A stretch of DNA of 64,000 bases from assembly GCF_004379255.2 (NCBI RefSeq), contig NW_024599210.1, positions 31,836 through 95,835 on the forward strand. Direction: 5' to 3'. Positions 32,362 through 44,967 of the stretch are shown here, one piece after another. The stretch's first letter is position 1, and each line of letters opens with the position of its first letter. The notes below the pieces were generated by a model that was not told the DNA's origin, ran no database searches, and worked only from the letters and a program-made list of their open reading frames with translations. A program made the translations under genes and the position numbers. This DNA comes from Salvia splendens. Lineage: Eukaryota; Streptophyta; Magnoliopsida; Lamiales; Lamiaceae.

Positions 32362-35300
32362 CCCACCTCGATAGCTTAAGTCTTTTCGGAAAATTCCTTG
32401 ACTTGGTCTTAAACAACGTGCGAAGACGTCCCTTTAGAAATAAAATAATACTTTAATTAGACTTTAAGAAGTTAATAAAACTTAAACGTGATTGCATCCT
32501 AAGTGCGTGCTCATTTTATTCTCTTTCTTATTTTTCTAGAAAAAGTTCTAGGATCCTTGAACATTAATTAAATCAAAGATCTAATTTACGATTTTACTTA
32601 AAGGGGCCCATTCTTTAATTAGGCACAACAGGCCCACCAATAATTCCGTCCATTTCTTTCTTTAATGATTCTAGGCCCAAGTTAAAAATTAAATCTGTGG
32701 CCCAAAAGGGAAAACCCAACCTTATACTCCTCAAAACTTTCGGTCAAATCCTCAAACCCATTTCACAAAATCCCCAAATGAAATCCCTAAATTGAAAAAT
32801 GAAATCCCTAGATCGGAGGAGAAGCAGCGGCACGGCATCTCATCCCTCGTCGTATGCCGATCCCTGCTCCGGTCGGCACATGTTGCTCCTCTCCTCTCAA
32901 GGGAGCACTGCTGTAACAGAACCACCATCAAACCTCCACCGGGGATCCATTGTTAGAGTTTGTATACTAGAAATCACCTTTCGAGTGATTGAATACTGTA
33001 AAACTCTATATTTTATTTTTCAATGCATGCAACAGATTATTTTTGTCATAATGTTGTTATGTTTTACATTTAATGAATGTTTATTGCATATTTAAATGTA
33101 TAAGTAACGTAACAAAGTCTAAGTCTTTGTTTTAGTAGACCGGTTGTGAGCATCGTCCACTTTAAGGTAACGTGGTCAGTTCTGAACAAAAAAAAATAAG
33201 AATTTCACAACCTAGATAGGCCTAGACTACCTATCATGAAAGGTTGCAATGTCAGTCCGCATATTTCTAAGCCTTACTGAAATAAAATGACATTGGTGTA
33301 GTATAGCACGGAATTGGATCTAACAGCAAAACGAGTCTTTATGCTATCTACTGAAAGACGAGGTCTTGCTATTTAATTTCTTAATCAATGTACGTTAGCA
33401 TTGACCATACGGTATTGATTATGCACTACTTTGACTTACCAAATGATATTGGTTTTTCGCAACCCAAGAATCCTGGTATATTGGGTGGTGGTGATTAATA
33501 TCTAACGGTGCTAGGATTGCTATTATATTGAATCGTGCGCGAGGTGAGTCTCGTTTGATAACGTTCACAAGAGGAGCTCGAATTAATGTTTTATTATTCG
33601 GAACCTAGCTAGTTGGAGTTTGATTACTCTATGAATAATAAATAAGCGTTTCTTGCTAAGTCCACTCTAGGAGTTAATAATATGTTAATTAATTAAGTCC
33701 ATAGCAGACATTAATTAATTAATGGACGTTTCTCTCTTAAGCACGAGAAATGAACGAAAAATAAATGGAAACTAGGAATACTTGTAATTTTGGATTTGGA
33801 TAGACAATGCAATATTACTTCTGTAGTGGCTGCTCGTAATATTCCAATATAAGCTTATATTAAATTATAGGTTCAATTTAATTAGTAAGAAGCTAATTGG
33901 GGGTGCCATATCCAAATTCTTCCATAGATCCCTGACTGGGCCCAATATGTGACTTAATATAAATAGGAGAATAAATGAGACATAAAATAGACTTAATTTC
34001 ATCTGAAATTTTTGTCCCTCCCATATACAGTAGAGGACGAAAATTTTCTCCTCAGCTCTCCTCCGTGAGATAGAATTTTTGTCTTCTTTATTTGAGTCCT
34101 AGTATTCTGGTGAGATCAGCCCACACTGAAGTTTACAGTCTGGGAACTAGTCAGAAGATCCATGGTTTAGTACTCAAGATCTTCACGTGGAGAAGGCACT
34201 AGCTATCTTTGATTCTCTGGAGAATCAACGAGGTAAATTGGCTAATTCTGTAGTAAGCATGTTTTAGTTTTCAATTACTCTAAAGCATGATTAAATTTAA
34301 GTTATGAGCATGATATATGTGATAATTACGAATAATCTGCTAAATAAATGAAAATTAATATGCGATCATTATGATGCACGCTTCCGCTGCCAACACCTTC
34401 ATCCCTCCAATCTGAGGTCATAACATGGCGTCGTTGGTCCTCCGGGGACAGCCGTTATTCAAAGTCACCCCAATGGCATCCGTCGGTGTCATCGCGGCAT
34501 GCCGTCGAGCAGTTCAAGCTCACGGAACTTCTTTCCGTAGCTGCTCGGAGCCCCCGGACGGCTCCTTCCTAAGCTAAGTCTTCCTATTAGCTATTTAGGT
34601 GATTTCTTTGATTTGCTGTTCATAAGTGTACATGATTAAGGAAACTTAGGGATTTAGGCCACTAAATTTAGGTAAAAAGACAACAACCTATTGTTTCTCT
34701 TGTTTCATTTTTTGTGATAAAACTCTAAATTTTCTTTGTGAAATAACACTTAGCATGTTGTGTATGTGCTTTGGTGTTGTGTATCAGAAGTGAACTAAAG
34801 CTTTAAATTTCCTTATCCTAAGCATGATGTTCAAAACGAGGCAGAGGGTGTGCAAGTGTTTTACTGTTTCTTCCATTCTATGATGTTGTCAAGATCTGAA
34901 GTGGTGGTGCTCTAAACATGCTTGTGCTTAAGCATGATTGTGTGGTGATGTTCTACATGGGTGAAAAGGGAGTCATAAGGAGAGTTGTTTGAGCTACCTG
35001 CTGGAAGGTAGGAACTGCCATGATTTTCAGTTCCAGAATCCTCCAAGATCACTCACCTTCTTTGATATTCCTAGTTGGAAAGTTAGGGAAAAGGGTGAGC
35101 TTGAGTCTTAGCATTAAGTACTTGTGAAAAGGGAGAATGGTGTAACCCGTGGAGAGTAGGAACTTCCCTTGATGCAAGAACTCTCTGCAGAAGCCTTACT
35201 CACTCACTAACTCACTATTCTCTTTCTCGATCGCTGATTGGAAAGTTGTGGTAAAGGAGTGAGGTCAAGGGGAGGCATATATATAGGAGTCTTGTAACTG

Positions 35301-36519
35301 TGAAATCTGCAGGGCAGATTGTGTGAAGGAGTGTATCTGCTATTTTGAGCTATGTGTTGGCTTCTCTTTCGTGGTCTACTTGAACCTCTAATGTTCATAT
35401 TGTGTATGTAGTCTTGTCTCATTTATGGGTTGATTGGCAGGTTGTGTGAGGCTGTACATAGGGTGTACTCGTGAAAATAAATGGGCTGAGCTCCTACTTT
35501 GTGTTCTTATTGCAGCAAAATCTTCTCTGCTGATTCTTCACCACTTTTAATTTAAGAAAGCTTGGTGTTTTGCCTATGCATAAGTACTCTTGCATTTAAG
35601 TCAATTGTTTGATCTTGCATAGTGGAGAGAGAAGAGGTGTAGGATTCGTTGGGAGGGAAGAGGAGTTCTAACCTTACTCTCTTTGGAAGGTATTTTGGTC
35701 AACTTTAAGAAATGTATTGTTGTCATTTTTCCTCAAGTTTAAGTTGTTGTTTCACTTGTCCCTTAAGATAAGCAAATGCTTCGTTTTCTTGTTGCAGGAT
35801 ATTCTTGGAGAGGGAGGAGGTGCACGTCACGACCGCCCTTTAGGGTTACTAGATTGTTAGATTGGTTACAAGTTATGAGATGCACAAAATTGAGGCTACT
35901 GTAGGGGAATTGATGTACCTTTGGAGAGAAAAAATTGCCTAGCAGCAAAATTTAAAAGGAATCACGACAGTTTTGTTTTCCTTTCAACTGTGATCAAGCA
36001 AATTGTGCTAGGAGTTGGTAGATTGCGATTTTGCACTCGCCGAACATTCAAAAATTTGGAATTTAATTTGAAGGGTTATACCTTTTGTTTGATCGAGCAG
36101 TTGCAATTGCAAGGAGATTTCTCTACGTTGTTTTTCTCCGATTTTGAATGTATGAGATTGTGTTGTGATTAATATAGAGGGAGGGGTGGTTTGGATGGTA
36201 GAGAGATTTAGGGAGTGGGGAGAGATTCATGGGAGAGAGGGGAGGGACGGTTTCTGTCGTGGGAAATAGGAGGGTTTCGAATTTTCTTTTTTTTTTTTGT
36301 TTCTTATTTTGAATTAAGTTGAATTTGTTTAATATTTTATTTGCAGATCACGGAGGGGAATATCTCATCACAGAGGAGGAATATCTCTGCAGAATCTTTA
36401 TTTAATATTTGAATTAATGTCGATTGATGACCAAATCGACAGGGAGTATATTTAATTAGATTAGTTTAATTCACAGTCTATTGTATTTTATTTTAAATTG
36501 TGCAGTCCACAATTTATTT
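32362..36519 (-). repeat. Degenerate chromovirus LTR sequence, minus orientation, interrupted by a copia LTR
   Basis: GCCCACCTCGA at about 32368 matches a marker inside the other minus-strand chromovirus LTRs (41005, 56573). A TATATATATAGG near 35275 reads as a TATA box on the minus strand. The stretch 36440-36519 continues across the plus-strand chromovirus into 52165-52400, whose end GGGGCGTTACA is the LTR terminus. GTCACGACCGCCCTTTAGGG at about 35826 resembles the opposite LTR terminus, so this block may combine two LTR pieces. Small open frames here are not supported as genes. Confidence 0.5.
32951..34401 (+). repeat. Ty1/copia solo LTR
   Basis: It begins TGTTAGAGTTTGTATACTAG and ends near CGCTTCCGCTGC...TTCA. 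Inner parts (TTTCACAACCTAGATAGG, GGTTGCAATGTCAGTCCGCA) recur at 55395-55460 in a second copy. The flanks TCCAT (left) and TCCCT (right) are an imperfect possible duplication, so the right boundary is approximate. There is no internal region. Confidence 0.72.
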
Positions 36520-37356
36520 ATCACTGTAACGCCCCACTTTTCGAACCCTAATTTTGGAACCCTAAGACGTTGCATTTATTGCTTTGATTGTCACGAATTA
36601 AATGATGAATTGTTATGTGATTGATTTGATGACCTAATTTTGATTTGACCTAGTCAATTTCGTTGATTTTATGGCGTGGCTTAAATTAATTGATGTGGAA
36701 TGAAATATATTGCGGTGAATTATATTTTTAAGGGGAGTGAGATTTAAGATAGAATCATAAATAATTACCTTGCCCTTTTATTGTGGAAATATTGGCCACT
36801 ACCAAATTATTGGAGAGGAATTCTATTTCTTGGATTTAATTATTTGTTTTGGGATAATTATCCAAATTAAATCCTAAAGCCTAATTACCTTACTTCCTTC
36901 TTGATAAAAATCGGCCCATATTATTTTCTTAGGGGTATTCGAAATCTCCTAATTTGTAGGAGAAGGAAATTATTCATTTTTTTTTATTTTGATCCCTTAA
37001 TTATTTCTTTCCATTTTTTAATTGGAATGTTCTAGCAAATCTTTCCCTACTCTATTTTATTAAAGATTTGGAAATTTTTCCTTGTGGGAGGAATATTTCA
37101 CACGCCTACTATCATATTATTTGGGAGGATTTTTATTAATTTTCCTGCTCCGTATTATTTTATTCTGCTCCGTGAAAACACCAAATTTAAATCAAGGCTA
37201 ATTAAATAGCCATGATTTTCGAAATATCCTCCTTATTTCTCCATCAATTACACGCCAATTACCTCCATCAAATCTCCCCAAATCTCTCTCATCTTTATTG
37301 TGATTATTCTCCAATTATTCTCTAATTAATTGGGAGATATTCTATTCCCTAAACTC

Positions 37357-37364
37357 TATAAATA
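37357..37364 (+). promoter_or_regulatory. TATA box of the chromovirus 5' LTR
   Basis: TATAAATA within CTCTATAAATAAAAGACTCC. It is conserved at 50265-50272 in the 3' LTR. Confidence 0.7.
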
Positions 37365-37535
37365 AAAGACTCCTAAACCCTACCTCAAATCACATGCCTC
37401 CCACCTCAATCACACGCCCCCTCCCTCTTTCCACTCTCCCACACTTGTTCTTCTACTCTACTCAAGATCCTTTCGAAGTTTCCAAGAGATTGTTGAAGAA
37501 GCAAGATTTTTATTCGTTCCTACCGTTCGTCCAAG

Positions 37536-37545
37536 AGAGGTAAAA
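37536..37545 (+). promoter_or_regulatory. Possible 5' splice site in the LTR leader
   Basis: AGAGAG/GTAAAAATC, exon end 37539, about 180 bases after the TATA box. It is kept in the 3' LTR (50453/50454). Two divergent minus-strand LTRs have AAG/GTATAA at a comparable distance from their own TATA boxes (42195/42194 and 57433/57432). Confidence 0.4.
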
Positions 37546-39335
37546 ATCAGACCCTATTCTTCATTCCTCCCCATCTAAACATTCTTTGACTCCCTCATGC
37601 ATGTAGAGAGTGTAGGGATTTCAAATCTAAGGGATTCAATCGGTGGGAATTTGTGTGTGTATGTTTGATTGCGCTTTGAATGAATTTGTTTGATGAATTA
37701 ATGAATCTATGGTGAATGATGTATGATGTTATGAGAGCATGAGTATAAGGACCCTTTTGAGCATGTTTGTGTGTTAAACCCATGAAAAGGTTGATTTTGA
37801 ACAAATAGGGATAAACCCTAATTCGAATTTTTAAAGGCATGAAAAGTTGTAAGTTCGGACAATATGTTCCGACATGCATTTTAACGAACAAATGAACTCC
37901 GATTTGATCGATTCTTTTTCCTGAGTACATTTCTTGATGTCTTCTATGTTTTGTGTGAATATCAACTCATTTGGATAAAAGATGGATTTTTGGTGAATTT
38001 TTAAAGTTGACTGTGCATTTCTGGCAGAAAATATTTTCTCGACCAGTAGGTTACGTTGTCCTTTTTGACCGACCAAAAAGGGGTATTTTGATATGAAATT
38101 TAAACTGGAAGTTAGTTGATGAGTCTACTGCATTGTGGTAAAGTTTTAGCCCCAACGGAAGTCGGGTGAAATTTTAATAATTTTTATAAAATGGTTGCAC
38201 AGTGCTGCCAGATCTCTATCTTGACAAAAACACTATGTTGTTATAAGTGAATTACTTGATTGATATATGTGATGACATGATGCGCTGTTCAAAGGGGGGG
38301 AAAAAGGGAAAACGATAGAGGCATGCATAATATTAAGTCGATGGTTGTGACTGATAAGATATATATTATCTAAAGGTAATAACTCGTGCGCGAAGCGTGA
38401 TAACAAAGGGAAAGCAGTAGTCGAAATCTAAACGGTCGAGGTGGGCTTCTTTTCTACCCTATATTTTTTGTGGGTTTTCTTTTACTAAAATCTTTTACGT
38501 ATGACTGTGGAGCTATAAGGGTGGTTTAAAGCGATTATCATGCCGTGATTTGTTTTAACGTGCCTATCTGATGTGGCTGTTGCCAGTGTTATATAAATCG
38601 AATTCAGGTCCTCGTAGGGCCGCAAACCCTACTTGGATTAGTGTACACCTATGGTAGACTGTGTGCTAGCGTACGGGCTGGCCGGTCTAGTGACCTGGTT
38701 TGCGGCCGCATTCCTTGTCTTGTATTGGCAGATATGGTTGATGACGATGGGGAAAAATGACTGCGCAGTCGCTATTTTGAACAATGGAAAATATTTTGGT
38801 GCCTCGGGCCTTTATAGAGCTCAAACCCCGATGGTTACCTACGTACGACATGATAATATGTACTCTTATTTAAAATGTTTTCGGCATGAGCCACTGAGTA
38901 TTTTCTATAGTACTCAGCCCTGCATATATTTTCCCTATGTGCAGGTTGAGCGGCGACGAGCGGTTGGTGGTGTTGAGCAGGAATTAATAATAAACTATGG
39001 TCATTTTGAAACTCCGAGTGTCGTTGTGTCTTCACATGACGTCACTCTTCTCTTGGATGCTTCCGCTGTGATGTTTGCTTTACATACTTTTTATTTAAAT
39101 TTAAAAAAAAAATTGTTTCATTTGGGATATTTGCAAACTCGTTACTTATTTTGAATAAATGCTAAACCCTTAGTCATTTACTTGTTGAACATAAATACTT
39201 TTGGTTGTTTTATTTATTAAACTTAGATTCTTGGTCAAACTCTTGTTGAAAACCCTAGTCTTCTATGCCTGTCCATTAAGCCCCTTCAAGTCGCGATCGC
39301 CCGTTTTATTAACCCTAGGGGCGGTCGTGACAGTT

Positions 39336-39347
39336 TGGTATCAGAGC
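39336..39347 (+). other. Primer binding site for initiator tRNA-Met
   Basis: TGGTATCAGAGC, 3 bases after the LTR end, is the complement of the 3' end of plant initiator tRNA-Met. This is the usual primer for chromoviruses. Confidence 0.9.
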
Positions 39348-39463
39348 CTCGGTTCTTTCCGCTCTGGACCCAAGAGTCTTTTTGAGTCAAAATCTGTGCA
39401 TGTGTAATTTGGCTAAATAATAAACATCGGAAGCTCAACACCACAACTCGTCCCTGCCTAACC

Positions 39464-42400
39464 ATGAGGAATGAGGTAACAAGTATGTTGATGGAATTTT
39501 GATATGAACTGTGAAATGTTGGGAATATTACTCTTGCATGAATGAAAGTACTTCTATGGGGATTTGAGATTATATATCATGTTGAAAATTTTGATTGGAA
39601 TATGGGTTGATGAATTGATAGGATGTGAAATGGATATTTGCGCTTATGCCGAGACGACAAATGTTTTTATGAAAATAAACTTGTATATGTTACTCGAATA
39701 TGCGTTAAACCTATGAGTTGGATGAAATTTTATGATGATGCTTATGCGATTACATTGTGAAACAATATCTATGATGGTGAACTTGAGCATGCTACTATAC
39801 CTAGTTATAAATTGGTGCAATGAATGCAAAACTTTGCGATAATAATGAACGTAGAGATGTGAAATGCTTAGTGCAAGGCAGGTAGCCTATGGGGAAGTCG
39901 GCATGCTACGACTCGACGAAACGCGAAAAAACACTAACCAATAACCTTGGAATATTCAAAACTTTGACATGATGCTACTTACTGTCACGACCGCCCAAAC
40001 TAGGGGTACCACAAACGAGGCGATCGTGACCACGGGATAACATTAAAGACAACATTTAAGGATAACATTTTATATGAAAACTTAATTAGCTTAAAGGAAT
40101 AATATTTTAGTTCATTAAAAGTTTAGACAACAAATTTTTAGTTTAAAGAAACTTAATGTTATAAATTTTTTATTAATTAGCAACAACTTATGGCAAATGA
40201 TTTTTCAAAAGAAGCAGCGGAGAAAATAAATATTAAAATCCAATTAACTTCCAAAAGAAAACATTTGGTTTAGTTCACGAAAAACCATTTCAGAGTAACA
40301 GGGTAAACATCAGATTAACGCCTAACACAATCAAACATGCTCAAACACAGTACGAAACAGAATAAAGTCTTGAGGCATAGTTCAAAAATATAGCAGCGGA
40401 AATAAGGTTTAAAGAGAGTCAAGGATGACGTCTATGTATGAAGACACAACGTATCCAAAGTTCCTAGGCCAACTCAACATCCACCGCAACATCCTGCTCA
40501 ACCTGCACATAGGGAAAAACATATTCAGGGCTGAGTACTTGTTGTACTCAATGGGCTCATGCCGAAAACATTTATACAGTTATGTCATCCATACCAGTGA
40601 TCTCGAGTTTTATACGTAGTAAAGAAATATCATCGAGAACACAAAAACGTTTCATAGACTGGCCAGTCAAATAATCTCCCCATTTTCTCAACAATCCATC
40701 AATCACAATCATCAATCCACAGTGCGACGAAAGTGTGGCCACACTATTCGCCCACGAGATCGGCCGACTAGCAAGGACGGCTCCCGATCTCACCAGTGTA
40801 CACAGCCTGATAGGGTTTGCGGCCCTACTCAGACCCGAATTCATTCACAACACAGCCATATAGCCTAACGGAGTAAACTCAGACGAACTAGGCATCAGAC
40901 ACACAATCTCAATCAAAACAATCCATGACATGACATAATAAGTTAAACCACCCTTATAACACCACATCATATTTTCGGAAAATAAAAAGATTTGTAAGGA
41001 AAGCCCACCTCGTTGGTTTAATCAATTAAATATCCACTTAAGGAAACCCTCGTTCCTTGTGCTCACGTACACACAATAACCCTTGCCAATCATCACAACA
41101 CAAATCAGCCTTCCATAAATTCACATTACCATGCATGTCCTATCGTTCCTTTTATCTTTCCCTTAATTTACCCATCCCAACATTCATCAACCTAAGGAAC
41201 AACATGCCATAATATTTCTCAACGTGTCACACATAATCACGTCACAGGATACCTTCCCAAATCATACATGCATCATATAATTCAATAAAACTTGACAACA
41301 AGTGATATTTCCACATAACAATAAATCTGGAAGAACTGCGCGGTTTGTTTGTAAAAATCATCAAAACTCCATCCAACGTCATATGAAGCTAAGATTTGGT
41401 CACACCACATTAGACACATTCAAGTTCATCCAGTTAAAATTTCTCACTCAAATCATGTCGATTGGTCAGTCAGAACATTAATGCAACTCTCTGGTCGGAA
41501 CATAAAAATTCTGGCAGCACTGCGCAGTTCATTTGAAAAATTCACCAAAATTTCATCCGATGCCCAATGAGCCTGAAATTTTCACAAAATACAGAAGACA
41601 GTTCGAATTTCATCCAGTTCAAAATTCACATGAAAATGAGTCCATTTGGTCGGTCAAATAGAAAACGAAACTTTCTGGGCGAGAATACAAGTTTCTGGCA
41701 GAATTGCGCAGTCTACTTGACTTCAAATATTTATTAAAAGTTCATCTTTCATCAAAAGGGGCTGAAATTTACAGACCACACAGAAAAAACCTTGAAGTTT
41801 ACTCAGTTAAAAATCCGAACCAAAATAAGATCCTTTGGTCAGTCAAACACACGTCGGAATCAACTGTCCGAACACCACAGTTTTCAGGTCTCAAAATTTC
41901 GAAATTAGGGTTTCTTCCTCATTCAACCAAACACAATTTTTCATGCTTCCCACACACAAACAAGCTTCAAAAGGTTCTCACAATCATGTTCTCATATAAC
42001 CACACATCATTCACCAATGAATCATTCAAACTTTACACATATTCATTCACAATCGCATATTCACAGTTTTTCTCATACAAACACAAATTCCCACCGATTA
42101 ATTTTGCGATCTGTGATTCCTACACTCACTATATGCATGAATGAATCAAGAACAAGGTTTCAATGGAGAAGATGAGGAAAATATTTAGTTATACCTTCTT
42201 GAATCGAAAACAAACGGTAGAAGCAAAGATTGATACGATTCTTCGGGAACTCTTGAAAATCAAACTTCAATGGATGCAAGAACAATGATGGAAGAAATTT
42301 TGGAGAGGATGAAGAGAGGGAGGAGAGGAGAGGTGAGGCACGAAAATTATGAGGGAGAATGGGGGCTAGGGTTTAGTTTAGGTGATTATATAGTCCTAGG

Positions 42401-43592
42401 TTTAATCCCATAAATTAATTAATTAATTAATTGTGGAGGAATAAAATAGAGGCCAATAAATATAATCCCACAATTAAAAAGAAGGCAAAATTTCGAAAAT
42501 TAGGTTAATAAATTCAATAAGGAATTTATTTGGTATTTACTTGGAGAGCAATAGATTCACAATTTAGGAAATAAGTCAATGAATATTCCATAAACAAGGG
42601 AACAAAATAAATTAAATCTCCGAGTAGGAAATAATGAGGGAAGGGGCGAAAATCTTGATGGTGTGCACAAGGAAATTATTTAAATCCTCAATTAAATAGA
42701 ATAGGATTTAAATTTGGTAATTTTTTATAGGAAAAGACTCCCATAAAATAAGCAGCAATAAAATAGATTTCCCCCAAGGAAATTAAGCTAAAAAAAGTGT
42801 GGGATGGAGACACAATAGAAGGAAAATATTAACATCCCCAATTAATTTGGCTTAGGTATTAATTTGGTATTGAAAAAAAGGGAATTCCACAAAATAGGAA
42901 ACAAATATATTCTCCTCTACAAATAGGGGGGCCGAAAATTGGCTTACTTAGCCACAAGGAAATAATGCAACTCTTAATTTAAATGGGGTGAGGGAATAAA
43001 ATGTGGCAAGATTTAATTAGATTTAAAATAAATGAAGGAATCAACAAGGTACCAATTTTATCAAAGAAACTAATTCATCCTCTTAATTCAAGTAGAGGAT
43101 ATCCGAAACTCACAAAAATAATGGGTTAGAGTTCGAGTTTCATGTAGTACAATTTAAGGATAATTTGATTTGGATTTAATTTGGATGAATATCCCAAAAC
43201 AATTAATTAAATCCAAGAAAATTTCTAATAATTGGAGGGGCCGACAATAGCTACTTTATTTGGCTAGAACAAGATGCATGATCTTTATTTAAATTGATTC
43301 CCCACATTAAATATAATTAGCATTTCATTCCAATTTCTCCATGACGATTTATTCCATATAATCAAACTCAATCACGTAGCAACAATTTAAATTTCATAAA
43401 TGAAATTTCCAATCGACATATCTTAAATAAATGTCATAAAATTTGGGATGTTACACTTACATACCTAAATCTTTTGCTATACATAGCCATCTTCATAGGC
43501 ATTATGTTCTCAGCATCTCTTTTTGAAACTTAAACCCCATTGCTTCCTTCTATCGTTAGACCGATGCTGAGTTTTCTTTGTTTTCCCTTTAG
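39464..43592 (+). promoter_or_regulatory. Possible leader exon and intron upstream of ORF0
   Basis: ATGAGGAATGAG (39464-39475) is followed by a 5' splice-site-like GTAACA. At 43571-43592 a pyrimidine-rich tract ends TTTCCCTTTAG directly before the ATG of ORF0. Joining them would keep the reading frame (four codons, then ATG). The later solo LTR 39983-43455 lies within the putative intron, whose original size would be about 640 bases. This is inference from splice signals only. Confidence 0.35.
39983..43455 (-). repeat. Chromovirus-type solo LTR, minus orientation, nested
   Basis: It starts TGTCACGACCGCCC and ends GGGATGTTACA on the plus strand, flanked by the perfect duplication CTTAC (39978-39982, 43456-43460). 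The inside matches the inverted LTR landmarks of the other chromoviruses (CAGGGCTGAGTACT, GCCCACCTCG), but the family is distinct. At about 3.5 kb it is long for an LTR. TATATAAT on the minus strand lies at 42392-42385. No coding sequence is supported. Confidence 0.9.
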
Positions 43593-44261
43593 ATGGTTCA
43601 TCAGTATTATGCCCCGATGCGAAATCGTTACTCCAGCAATATGGACCACCCAGTTGAGCGCTACCAAGACTACGAGTGGGATGGGAAGCTTTTCCTTATG
43701 TCTTATGTCACCGGATTTTATGATAAGTGGATGAACGCCTATGCGTATGGGGGAGTCACCCATCACGAGGGGATCCAAAAGCTCATCCACACTTTACCAC
43801 CGCCTTGGGACGAGTGGACCGCTCAGGCATCTCGGTTTTTCATATGGTATAGCCCGCTTGACTACACCGCGCGGGGTGATTTGGTTGGCCTTATAGAGGT
43901 GCTACTTCCGGCTATGACAACTGCTTTTGACGGACCGCCACGTGCTCCACCTCCACATATCTATCCGCCTATTCAAGCCCGCATGCGAAGGAAATGCTGC
44001 GACAGGGAGCCACATGTCTCCCGTGTTCCTAAGAGAATGAGACTCGGGATGCGCGTTTCAGCCCCTCTAAGAATCGACAGAGAGGTCGATGGGATGCCCG
44101 GGATAGTACCTCCGCCCGTAGGTGTCTAGGAAGAAAGTGAGGAAGAGGATCCAGAGGAGGATCCCGAGGAGGAGGAACCCGAGGAGGAGGAGGACCCAAA
44201 TAGAGAGAGCGTTGGAGAGACCGGGGCGAAGGAGGATAAGGATGGAAAAGATTACACATAA
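43593..44261 (+). pseudogene. ORF0, unrecognised protein upstream of gag (one stop codon)
   Basis: The ATG at 43593 opens 178 codons to a TAG (44127-44129). The same frame runs on for 43 more codons of acidic repeats (EEDPEEDPEEEEPEEEE) to TAA at 44259-44261. The N-terminal part is rich in Tyr, Trp and His (WDGKLFLMSYVTGFYDKW, IHTLPPPWDEW), a middle segment is Pro-rich, and a basic patch (HVSRVPKRMRLGM) precedes the acidic tail. The second chromovirus keeps the same protein (63576-64000), including the basic patch and acidic tail but with no TAG at that point. I do not recognise a domain. It sits between the primer site and gag, a place where most chromoviruses have no gene. Confidence 0.72.
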
Positions 44262-44967
44262 TAATTCTGGAATATTTTATTTCGATTCCCCACGTTGTTG
44301 ATACTTTACCTTTTGCTTGACTCTAGTTTTTTCTCTTTCCACGTTGTTTTACCCTTTTGTTTTCGTGATGATGGAACTATGACCTCTTGGAGGCAACGTT
44401 TGATAATTCTATGGAAATTTTTGTCTTTTGCTATTCTATTGTGCAATAACTTGATATCATTTCTTATTGTTCAAACTGTGCGATTACCTTTTGCTATACT
44501 ACATTGTAATCGTCCTTTTCCTAATTGCACAATTATTTGTGACATACTATCTTTGCTACTCGATTGTACAATTGTTTCTTGCCATAATTTAAAACCATCC
44601 TAACCATATCATTATACAACTTTCTTTTGTTGTCCTATTGCACAATCATATCCTACTATCGTTGTCTTTTACCATTCTCTTGAATACCTATGATTGCCAC
44701 TCTGTTGTACAAATTGTCTCCTATCCTTTACTATCTTATTGAGCAATCACTCATTTGCTACCTTGCGACGCAATTGCCTCTTGCTACACCATTCGGTGAT
44801 TGCACTCTTGCTATCATTTTATGTAGTTATATTCGATACAGTGTCTTGCAAAAGCTCCTTATTATTCTATGATGCAATTTCCCTTTGATTTCCACCTTTC
44901 AACTATACCACATAACTGTTCTTGGGATTTCGAATAAATACAATAATAATTCTTGTGATAAATAAGA
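44262..44967 (+). repeat. ORF0-gag spacer made of degenerate short repeats
   Basis: Diverged units around TTGCTATNCTATTGTNCAAT recur every 35-50 bases from about 44405 to 44860. The equivalent spacer of the minus-strand chromovirus (62960-63420) holds the inverted forms (TTGCACAATAGGATAGCAAA and variants). The open frames here are artefacts of this composition. Confidence 0.6.

Larger units (their letters stand above)
36525..39332 (+). repeat. 5' LTR of the plus-strand chromovirus
   Basis: About 2.8 kb, from TGTAACGCCCC to CGGTCGTGACA. It matches 49443-52159. It keeps two segments missing from the 3' LTR: about 66 bases near 37990-38060 and about 33 bases near 38930-38963. The frame at 38651-39154 is not conserved between the two LTRs. 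Confidence 0.92.

Noticed and set aside
32799..33095. 98-codon open frame with Ser/Arg-rich start
   Set aside because: It crosses the boundary into the copia LTR at 32951, so it cannot be one ancestral gene. The left part is probably old LTR leader.
38651..39154. 167-codon open frame in the chromovirus 5' LTR
   Set aside because: The 3' LTR copy is interrupted by a stop and a deletion, and related LTRs do not keep the frame.
41704..42144. 146-codon open frame
   Set aside because: Inside a solo LTR on the strand opposite to its transcription; no recognisable protein.
44295..44888. Overlapping Leu/Tyr-rich open frames
   Set aside because: Produced by the AT-rich repeat spacer between ORF0 and gag.
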